In this document: positions 58,433 through 64,000 of the stretch, piece after piece
Position numbering within the stretch: the first letter of the stretch is position 1
Layout: each line of letters begins with the position of its first letter
DNA from: JAICUY01 sp038250515
GTDB taxonomy: Bacteria; Chloroflexota; Limnocylindria; QHBO01
NCBI GenBank assembly: GCA_038250515.1
Contig: JBBSCG010000004.1
Location: 12,732 to 76,731 of the forward strand
DNA length: 64,000 nt
Reading direction: 5' to 3'
The notes under the pieces: model-generated
What the model was told of the DNA's origin: nothing
What the model saw: the letters and a program-made list of their open reading frames with translations, nothing else
Databases searched by the model: none
Translations under genes and position numbers: made by a program

Positions 58433-60055
58433 GTGTTCTGGGCCGATGAGATCGCGCTCGAGGCGTCTGGCCCGCAGGTGGTCAACGACTCAAAGACGCC
58501 ATCGGGCACCATCCATATCGGCGCGCTGCGTGGTGTCGTCATCCATGACGCGCTGACGCGCGCGCTGCTCGACCGCGGTCTCGGCACCACCTTCCTGTAC
58601 GGGATCGACGACCTCGATCCGATGGACTCCGCCACGCTCGCCACCCGCGAGGGCGTGACTGCGTACATGGGCATCCCGCTCGCCAACGTGCCGCCGCCGC
58701 ATGGCTCGGACCAGCCGAGCTGGGCGCGCCACTTCGCACAGACGTTCCTCGACACGTTCGGGCGACTCGGTATTCGCCCCGAGTTCTACTGGGCCAGTGA
58801 GCAGTACGCCGCCGGGCTCTTCGACGCGTTCGTCCGTGAGGCGCTCGACCATGCCGCGGACGTTCGGCGCGTGTACGCCGAGGTCAGCCACGTGGACCAC
58901 GGCGACGACTGGCTCCCGCTGCAGGTCATCTGTGGGCAGTGCGGCCGCATCGGCACGACGTTCGCCGACGATTGGGATGGCGAGACCGTCCGCTACCGAT
59001 GCCTCCCGGACCTGGTGGCATGGGCGACCGGCTGCGGTCATTCCGGTCGCGTGGCGCCGTTCGGCGGGCGCGCCAAGCTGCCCTGGAACCTGCACTGGGT
59101 CGCCAAATGGAAGCTCTTCGGCGTCACCATCGAGGCCGGCGGCAAGGACCTGTCGACGCGCGGTGGGTCACGCGATCGCTCTGAAGCGCTGGCACGCGAG
59201 GTGTTCGACGTCGCTGCTCCGCGTAACGTGCCGTACGAGTTCCTGACCATCGGCGGCCGCAAGATGAAGTCGTCGCAGGGCAGTGGCGCGGCCGCGCACG
59301 CCATGGTCGAGCTGCTGCCGCCGGAGATCGTGCGCTTCCTGATGCTGCGTTACCGACCGAACGCAGCGATCGAGTTCGATCCGGCCGGTGAGACGATCCC
59401 GCGCCTCTTCGAGGAGTACGACGCCTACGTCGCCTCGGCCGCGGCGGATCCGGCGGACGATGCCGACGCGGACGAGCTGGCGCACCGGCGCCGCGTCGTT
59501 GAGCTGGCACAGTTGCCGGGGAACGAGCTGCCGACCTACTTCCTTCCGCCGTTCGTGCAGGTCGCGACCTACGCGCAGATGCCCGGCGCCACGTCACAGC
59601 GCGTCGCCGAGCAGATCGGACGGCACCGGGGAGCGCCACTCTCCGGCGACGAGCTGCGTGCGCTTGACGAGCGACTGGAGACCGTGCGTCGCTGGCTGCC
59701 CGAATGGGCGCCGGAGCGCATCCGCTTCAGCGTCGCCCTCGCCGGCCTGCCCGATGCCGCCGCCGCGCTCACCGAGCAGCAGCGCGCCTACCTCGAGACA
59801 CTGGCCGGCACGCTGACGACTGCCGATCCGTGGGACGGCGAAGCCCTCCAGTCGGTGATCTTCGAGGGCGCGCGCGCCGACGGGTTGCCACCCGGCAAAG
59901 CCTTCAACGCGGTGTACCTGGCGTTCATTGGTCGGGGCAGCGGACCACGGGCGGGCTGGCTGCTCGCCTCGCTCGAGCGGCAGTTCGTCGTCGACCGGCT
60001 GCGGGTCGCCGCGGGGGCGGGAGAGCCCGCCGCCACGAAGGGCGGCGCCCCATGA
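58433..60055 (+). CDS. lysK: Lysyl-tRNA synthetase, class I
   Basis: This 540-residue class I synthetase, mainly found in archaea and some bacteria, has the HIGH motif in PSGTIHIGALRG, a zinc-type CGQCGRIGTTF, and a KMSKS-like loop GGRKMKSSQGSG. Its GTG start gives MFWADEIA, the typical N terminus. Its stop overlaps the serS start (ATGA). The usual class II LysRS is not in the window. Confidence 0.94.
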   Translation: MFWADEIALEASGPQVVNDSKTPSGTIHIGALRGVVIHDALTRALLDRGLGTTFLYGIDDLDPMDSATLATREGVTAYMGIPLANVPPPHGSDQPSWARHFAQTFLDTFGRLGIRPEFYWASEQYAAGLFDAFVREALDHAADVRRVYAEVSHVDHGDDWLPLQVICGQCGRIGTTFADDWDGETVRYRCLPDLVAWATGCGHSGRVAPFGGRAKLPWNLHWVAKWKLFGVTIEAGGKDLSTRGGSRDRSEALAREVFDVAAPRNVPYEFLTIGGRKMKSSQGSGAAAHAMVELLPPEIVRFLMLRYRPNAAIEFDPAGETIPRLFEEYDAYVASAAADPADDADADELAHRRRVVELAQLPGNELPTYFLPPFVQVATYAQMPGATSQRVAEQIGRHRGAPLSGDELRALDERLETVRRWLPEWAPERIRFSVALAGLPDAAAALTEQQRAYLETLAGTLTTADPWDGEALQSVIFEGARADGLPPGKAFNAVYLAFIGRGSGPRAGWLLASLERQFVVDRLRVAAGAGEPAATKGGAP

Positions 60056-61323
60056 TCAGCCTGCGGGCCATCCGCGAGGACCCTGAAGGCGTCAAGAGTG
60101 CCATCGCACGCAAGGGCGAGCCGACCGACGCGGTCGACCGCATCCTCGCCGCCGACACCCGCCGCCGCGCTCTCCTCGCCGAGACCGATGCCGCCAAGCA
60201 CCAGCGCAACGCCGGCAGCAAGCAGGTCGGCGAGCTGATGCGTGCCGGCGATCACGACCAGGCCGATACCGTCAAGGCGACGCTCGGCGGGCTCTCGGAG
60301 CGCATCCGCGCGCTCGACGTCGAGCTGGCCGAGGTCAGCGCATCCATCGAGGCCGACCTGTTGCTCATCCCGAATCTGCCGCATCCATCGGTCCCCGACG
60401 GGCGCAATGAGCACGACAATCCGGAGGTGCGTCGCTGGGGCACGCCTGCCGCGGAGGGGAGCGCCCCGCCGCACTGGGAGATCGGCGCGCGCCTTGGCCT
60501 GTTCGACCTCGAGCGCGGCGCGAAGATTGCGGGATCGGGCTTCATCGTCTACACCGGGCGCGGCGCGCGGCTGCAGCGCGCCCTCATCGGTCTGATGCTC
60601 GATCTTGCCGACCAGGCCGGCTTCAGCGAGATCTGGCCGCCGTTGCTGGTCAACGCCGCCTCGGCGCGCGGCACCGGCCAGCTGCCGGACAAGCAGGCGC
60701 AGATGTACGTCGTCGAGCGTGACGACCTGTACCTGATTCCGACCTCGGAGGTGCCGGTCACCAACCTGTATCGCGACGAGATCCTGCGTGCCGACGCATT
60801 GCCGATCTACCACGCCGCCTACTCGCCGTGCTTCCGCCGCGAGGCTGGTGCCGCCGGTAAGGACACGCGTGGCCTCCTGCGCGTCCACCAGTTCGACAAG
60901 GTCGAGATGGTCAAATTCGTCCATCCGTCGACCAGCTACCGGGAGCTCGAGTCGCTGACCCGTTCGGCCGAAACGGTGCTCGAGGCGCTCGAGCTGCCGT
61001 ACCGGACGGTCGAGCGCTGCACCGGCGACGTCGGGTTCGCGCAGGCCAAGGGCTACGACCTCGAGGCCTGGGCGCCGGGCGCCGGCCGCTGGCTGGAGGT
61101 CAGCTCCTGCTCGAACTACACCGACTTCCAAGCGCGCCGCATGAACCTGCGCTTCCGCTCATCGGCCGATGCGCGACCCGAGCTGATCCACACGCTCAAC
61201 GGCTCGGGCTTGGGGATGTCGCGGACGTACGCGGCATTCCTGGAGACGCATCTCCAGCCGGATGGCTCGATCCGCATTCCCGAGGCGCTCCAGCCGCACT
61301 TCGGCGCCGACGCCATCCGCTGA
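60052..61323 (+). CDS. serS: Seryl-tRNA synthetase
   Basis: This 423-residue class II synthetase has an N-terminal coiled-coil arm (residues 30-105) for the long variable arm of tRNA-Ser, motif 2 FRREAGAAGKDTRGLLRVHQ and motif 3 NGSGLGMSRTYAAFLE. The start at 60052 overlaps the lysK stop. A tRNA-Ser gene lies 127 bp downstream. Confidence 0.96.
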   Translation: MISLRAIREDPEGVKSAIARKGEPTDAVDRILAADTRRRALLAETDAAKHQRNAGSKQVGELMRAGDHDQADTVKATLGGLSERIRALDVELAEVSASIEADLLLIPNLPHPSVPDGRNEHDNPEVRRWGTPAAEGSAPPHWEIGARLGLFDLERGAKIAGSGFIVYTGRGARLQRALIGLMLDLADQAGFSEIWPPLLVNAASARGTGQLPDKQAQMYVVERDDLYLIPTSEVPVTNLYRDEILRADALPIYHAAYSPCFRREAGAAGKDTRGLLRVHQFDKVEMVKFVHPSTSYRELESLTRSAETVLEALELPYRTVERCTGDVGFAQAKGYDLEAWAPGAGRWLEVSSCSNYTDFQARRMNLRFRSSADARPELIHTLNGSGLGMSRTYAAFLETHLQPDGSIRIPEALQPHFGADAIR

Positions 61324-61434
61324 CCGCTATGGCAGTCCGGGCTCGCCGCGATTCGTCGAGGGTCGCCGCGGCTTGCCTTGCATGCACGGGCGGACCACCG
61401 ATCGTGCGCGCGACCCGATCGTTCTGCTGATCGC

Positions 61435-61440
61435 TACAAT
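61435..61440 (+). promoter_or_regulatory. -10 box of tRNA-Ser(UGA)
   Basis: TACAAT ends 10 nt before the mature tRNA 5' end. Confidence 0.5.
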
Positions 61441-61450
61441 CGGCTTTCCT

Positions 61451-61538
61451 GGAGGGGTGGCAGAGTGGACGATTGCGGCGGTCTTGAAAACCGCTGAGGT
61501 GCGAGCCTCCGTGGGTTCGAATCCCACCCCCTCCGCCA
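61451..61538 (+). tRNA. tRNA-Ser (anticodon UGA)
   Basis: Acceptor arms ggagggg (61451-61457) and cccctcc (61528-61534) pair. The anticodon is TGA at 61485-61487 in a 5-bp stem, with a long type II variable arm, T-arm gtggg-ttcgaat-cccac, and encoded CCA. It follows serS. Confidence 0.96.
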
Positions 61539-61551
61539 GCATTGACATGAA

Positions 61552-61581
61552 AACGCCCCGGCCAACGTGGACCGGGGCGTT
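61552..61581. terminator. Hairpin terminator between tRNA-Ser and a secreted-protein gene
   Basis: A perfect 10-bp stem (aacgccccgg with ccggggcgtt) has a 10-nt loop. On the minus strand it runs into TTTTC. It may serve both directions, ending the convergent tRNA and secreted-protein transcripts. Confidence 0.7.
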
Positions 61582-61596
61582 GCCTCACGTTCGCGG

Positions 61597-62121
61597 CTAG
61601 TACAGGTTCTGGATCCCGGCGACATCGCCGTTGGCCGGCGACCATTTCAACGTCTCGCCGGTGTAGCCGTAGGCGTACATCGTCTCGAATCGGTCATTGG
61701 CCGTGGTCGAGCCGCCGGTTCGTCCGAACATGAGCTCATACCGGTGGTTGGCGGCGTACTTGGTCGTCGTGCCATCGGTTGCCACGCTGATGGTCGGGAC
61801 CGATGCGCCGCTCACTTTCCACGCACTGAAGCCTGTCTGCAGCGCGTTCGCGACAGCGCTGCCGGAAAGGCCGCCGGGAACTGTGCTGGTATTGAAGTGC
61901 GCAGTCTGCGATCCCTGGACCGTCCAGCCGGTCAGCGCGTAGACGCCGCTGGATGCGCCGTCATTTGAGCAGTTGGCGACCGCCGGACCGGGCCTTGCCT
62001 TCGCCACGCTGATGGCATGCACATCGATCAACGTCGCGTGGTCGCTGTGAGCAGCAACCGGAGCCACGATCGCCAGCACGAGCATGCCGGCCAGACCGAT
62101 GCTGGATCCTCTCCTGAACAT
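61597..62121 (-). CDS. Secreted protein of unknown function, weakly matrixin-like
   Basis: The 174-residue precursor has a signal peptide (GLAGMLVLAIVAPVAAHS). The middle (LSGSAVANALQTGFSAWKVSG) weakly resembles the N-terminal helix of matrixin-type secreted metalloproteases, but no HExxH motif is present. Two cysteines are not obviously paired. GGAGGG precedes the ATG. Confidence 0.7.
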   Translation of the reverse strand: MFRRGSSIGLAGMLVLAIVAPVAAHSDHATLIDVHAISVAKARPGPAVANCSNDGASSGVYALTGWTVQGSQTAHFNTSTVPGGLSGSAVANALQTGFSAWKVSGASVPTISVATDGTTTKYAANHRYELMFGRTGGSTTANDRFETMYAYGYTGETLKWSPANGDVAGIQNLY

Positions 62122-62249
62122 GGACCACCCTCCCTCACGCTGGGCCGGCGAAGCTCGTTGATCCGAGCCGCCTGCTGGACCGAGTTAGCGCGACTGGCGC
62201 CCACAAATGCCGAGTCGGGCGGCGTCGAGAGCCGCGCGCACAAACGGGG

Positions 62250-62828
62250 TCAGCCCGCGGCCGGGACCTCATGATGCAGCCGGCAGCGCGCCTCGTACGT
62301 CTCGTCGCCCATGCCGCCGATCACGATCAGCGGCGAGTCCGCCGGCGCGGGAACGCCGTCGATCAACCGCTGCGTGCGGGTTGCCGGCTCGCCGCACACG
62401 AGGCAGATGGCGGTCAGCTTGGTGACCTGATCGGCCAGCGCCATGAGGCGTGGCATGGGTCCGAACGGGATGCCGCGGAAGTCGCGGTCGAGGCCGGTCA
62501 CCACGACCTGCTTGCCGCCATCGGCCAGCCGCTCCACGACATCGGGCAACCCCGCGTCGAAAAACTGCCCTTCCTCGATCGCCACGATGTCCGCCTCGCC
62601 GGCCGCCGCCTCGATCTCCGAGGAGTCGTCGACGGTCAGCGCCTCGTGCTGCGCGCCGGATCGGGAGACCACGCGCACCAGATCCGTCCGCGTGTCCAGA
62701 CGAGGTTTGATGAGCAGCACCTGTCGGCCCGCAATCGAGAAGCGGCGCAGCAGGCGCAGCATCTCATCGGTCTTGCCGCAGAACATGCAGCCGCAGATGA
62801 CGTGGACCCAGCCGGAGGTGTAGAACAT
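62250..62828 (-). CDS. tdk: Thymidine kinase
   Basis: This 192-residue type II thymidine kinase has a divergent P-loop (GCMFCGKT; GPMFSGKT in most), the catalytic Glu in IEEGQFF, lasso-like GLDRDFRGIPF, and zinc ligands CLVCG and CRLHHE. The ATG at 62828 or the GTG at 62831 could start it. It follows the AroE-like gene by about 20 nt. Confidence 0.9.
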   Translation of the reverse strand: MFYTSGWVHVICGCMFCGKTDEMLRLLRRFSIAGRQVLLIKPRLDTRTDLVRVVSRSGAQHEALTVDDSSEIEAAAGEADIVAIEEGQFFDAGLPDVVERLADGGKQVVVTGLDRDFRGIPFGPMPRLMALADQVTKLTAICLVCGEPATRTQRLIDGVPAPADSPLIVIGGMGDETYEARCRLHHEVPAAG

Positions 62829-62848
62829 CACGCCGCGCGCCGCATCGG

Positions 62849-63727
62849 TCAGTCGCCGACGACGGCCGGGATGCCCTCCTCGGGCATCCCGAGCTCGGCA
62901 GCCAGCGCCTGGCGCATCACGTCATGTGGCGCCTCCTTGCCGGTCAGCAGGTTGAACGTCTCGGCCGAAGCGCGCAGGAAACTGAGCTGACCGTTGGCCA
63001 CGCTGCCGCCAAGCTCCTTGGCCTGCTCCATGAGCGGCGTCGTGACGTGGTGGAGCACCAGGTCGAGCACATACAGGTCGGGCGGTAGCGCATCGGGGCT
63101 GATGGGATTCGACCCTTCCTCGATGCCGATGGCGGTCGTGTTGACCAGCAGCCCGGAGCGGGCGAGTTCGGCCTCGATGATCGTCTCGTGCCACGGCCTG
63201 GCCCGCAGCTCCATGTGTCGTGCGCTGCGGGTGAAATGGCTCACCAGTGCTTCGGCCCGATGCAGATGCCTGTTGAACACCGCGATGCGCTGGAATCCGG
63301 ACCCGAGCAGGACCGATACGACGGCTCGCGCACCGCCGCCGGCGCCGAGGACGATGGCCTGACGCGGCCACTTGCCCTGCACCTTGGGCAGGATGGCGGC
63401 GAGGCCGGCACGGACGCCGTCGACGTCCGTGTTGTAGCCGCGCAGGCGCGTCCCGTCCTTTACCACCACGCTCGCCGCGCCGCTGTACTTGGCGTCATCG
63501 GACAGGCCGCTGACGAGGCCGGTGACCTTCTCCTTGTGCGGTGCCGCGATGAGCGCGCCCAGGTAGCCGCGTCCCTTGAGCGCGGCGATTGCTTCGGCCA
63601 GCTGGTGGGGCTTGCGCTCCCAGCGCTCGATCTCGACGCTGATGCCCGCGGCCTCGAAGGCGGCACGTTGCACCGCTTCCACGGCGCTTGGACCAAGCGG
63701 TTGTCCGATGATGGGTAGGCGCTGCAC
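62849..63727 (-). CDS. Shikimate dehydrogenase-like oxidoreductase, divergent substrate site
   Basis: This 292-residue protein keeps the AroE fold: the Lys in APHKEKV, the Asp in GYNTDVDG, NADP loop GAGGGARAV and NTTAIG. Most shikimate-contact residues are changed relative to E. coli AroE: the N-terminal SxS is missing (QPLGPSAVE), the VTVPxK Thr is Ala, GAVNT is GAASV, the Tyr in DLVY is Leu, and the late Gln is replaced (FLRASAETF). It may act on another substrate or be a weak AroE. GTG start. Confidence 0.85.
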   Translation of the reverse strand: MQRLPIIGQPLGPSAVEAVQRAAFEAAGISVEIERWERKPHQLAEAIAALKGRGYLGALIAAPHKEKVTGLVSGLSDDAKYSGAASVVVKDGTRLRGYNTDVDGVRAGLAAILPKVQGKWPRQAIVLGAGGGARAVVSVLLGSGFQRIAVFNRHLHRAEALVSHFTRSARHMELRARPWHETIIEAELARSGLLVNTTAIGIEEGSNPISPDALPPDLYVLDLVLHHVTTPLMEQAKELGGSVANGQLSFLRASAETFNLLTGKEAPHDVMRQALAAELGMPEEGIPAVVGD

Positions 63728-63800
63728 AGGAGGTCTCTTCCGGGTGGTTGTGGGCTTCGTCGGGAGGGGAGGCCGACTCGTCGCCTCGACGGCACCATGC

Positions 63801-63806
63801 TATCAT
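63801..63806 (+). promoter_or_regulatory. -10 box of the terminal tRNA pair
   Basis: TATCAT, with a predicted start near 63813 just before tRNA-Ser. Confidence 0.4.
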
Positions 63807-63819
63807 CGGCGCCGGCTTG

Positions 63820-63911
63820 GGAGAGGTCGCATAGTGGCCTAGTGCGGCGGTTTGCTAAACCGCTGAAGGGGGTTACCTCTTCCGAGGGTTCGAATCCCTC
63901 CCTCTCCGCCA
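63820..63911 (+). tRNA. tRNA-Ser (anticodon GCU)
   Basis: Acceptor arms ggagagg (63820-63826) and cctctcc (63901-63907) pair. The anticodon GCT is at 63854-63856, with a long variable arm, T-arm gaggg-ttcgaat-ccctc and encoded CCA. Confidence 0.96.
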
Positions 63912-63923
63912 AAGCCTTCGCGG

Positions 63924-63999
63924 GTGCCCGTAGCTCAGTGGATAGAGCGTCAGGTTGCGGACCTGAAGGTCGGAGGTTCGAGTCCTCTCGGGCACGCCA
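63924..63999 (+). tRNA. tRNA-Arg (anticodon GCG)
   Basis: Acceptor arms gtgcccg (63924-63930) and cgggcac (63989-63995) pair. The anticodon loop ttgcgga carries GCG (63957-63959), reading CGC. The D-loop has the A20-type Arg identity base and the discriminator is G. CCA is encoded. Most bacteria read CGU/CGC with an ACG (inosine) tRNA instead. Confidence 0.93.
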
Positions 64000-64000
64000 C

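Noticed and set aside
59788..61131. 447-codon open frame antisense to lysK and serS
   Set aside because: It crosses two coupled synthetase genes and shows no own start signal or domains.

Overview
The window is a compact, GC-rich (roughly two-thirds G+C by eye) bacterial chromosome segment with about 65 protein genes and three tRNAs. It contains no prophage, insertion sequence, CRISPR array or rRNA. The gene set suggests a Chloroflexota-like lineage (Limnocylindria or Ellin6529 type) or another deep Terrabacteria group: split methylmalonyl-CoA mutase with MeaB, class I lysyl-tRNA synthetase, a K+-independent membrane pyrophosphatase, and leaderless promoters with a TANNNT box 5-8 nt before the start codon. 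This placement is an inference from gene content, not from a marker phylogeny.

Bases 1-7560 hold the end of a trp operon (a TrpC-TrpF-TrpB fusion, then trpA), a dienelactone-hydrolase-like gene, an iron-regulated FTR1 permease, an acyl-CoA dehydrogenase and two small membrane or secreted proteins. Bases 7560-15180 are mostly minus-strand: a BNR-repeat secreted protein, membrane proteins, a CysRS/MshC-family ligase, a SpoIID-domain protein and a 5'-3' exonuclease, plus a 34-residue leaderless microprotein. Bases 15500-27650 carry the mutase large subunit, an acyl-ACP desaturase, a glutamate-dehydrogenase paralogue lacking two catalytic lysines, a phosphotriesterase-like protein, a MerR gene coupled to a transporter remnant, a PHP phosphoesterase, cold-shock protein, dodecin, a composite DNA/RNA-binding protein and a frameshifted TPM-domain protein.

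Bases 27700-31321 are an OpuC-type compatible-solute ABC transporter. Bases 31369-43054 carry PAP2 phosphatase, folE, the mutase B12 subunit with its G-protein chaperone, a fatty-acid-degradation operon (hydroxyacyl-CoA dehydrogenase, acyl-CoA dehydrogenase, acyl-CoA ligase, thiolase), an intact glutamate dehydrogenase, an unknown protein and a DRTGG/phosphotransacetylase-N protein. Together these suggest growth on fatty acids and amino acids, with propionyl-CoA handled through methylmalonyl-CoA. Bases 43302-46304 are a CoA-biosynthesis operon (coaX-coaBC-panC) with several unusual active-site substitutions.

Bases 46400-61540 carry an M16 peptidase operon, ndk, lepB, rpoN with a zinc-ribbon insertion, a large Ig/TolB-like surface protein, the proton-pumping pyrophosphatase, uppP, greA behind a promoter-terminator leader, lysK-serS and tRNA-Ser(UGA). 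The end holds a secreted protein, thymidine kinase, a divergent AroE-like dehydrogenase, tRNA-Ser(GCU) and an unusual tRNA-Arg(GCG).

The observations most worth following are: the catalytically disarmed GDH paralogue next to a normal copy in the same window; coordinated substitutions in PanC, CoaC and the AroE-like protein; the greA leader RNA; the DtxR-like operator over the FTR1 promoter; and systematic leaderless transcription, which also corrects several start sites.
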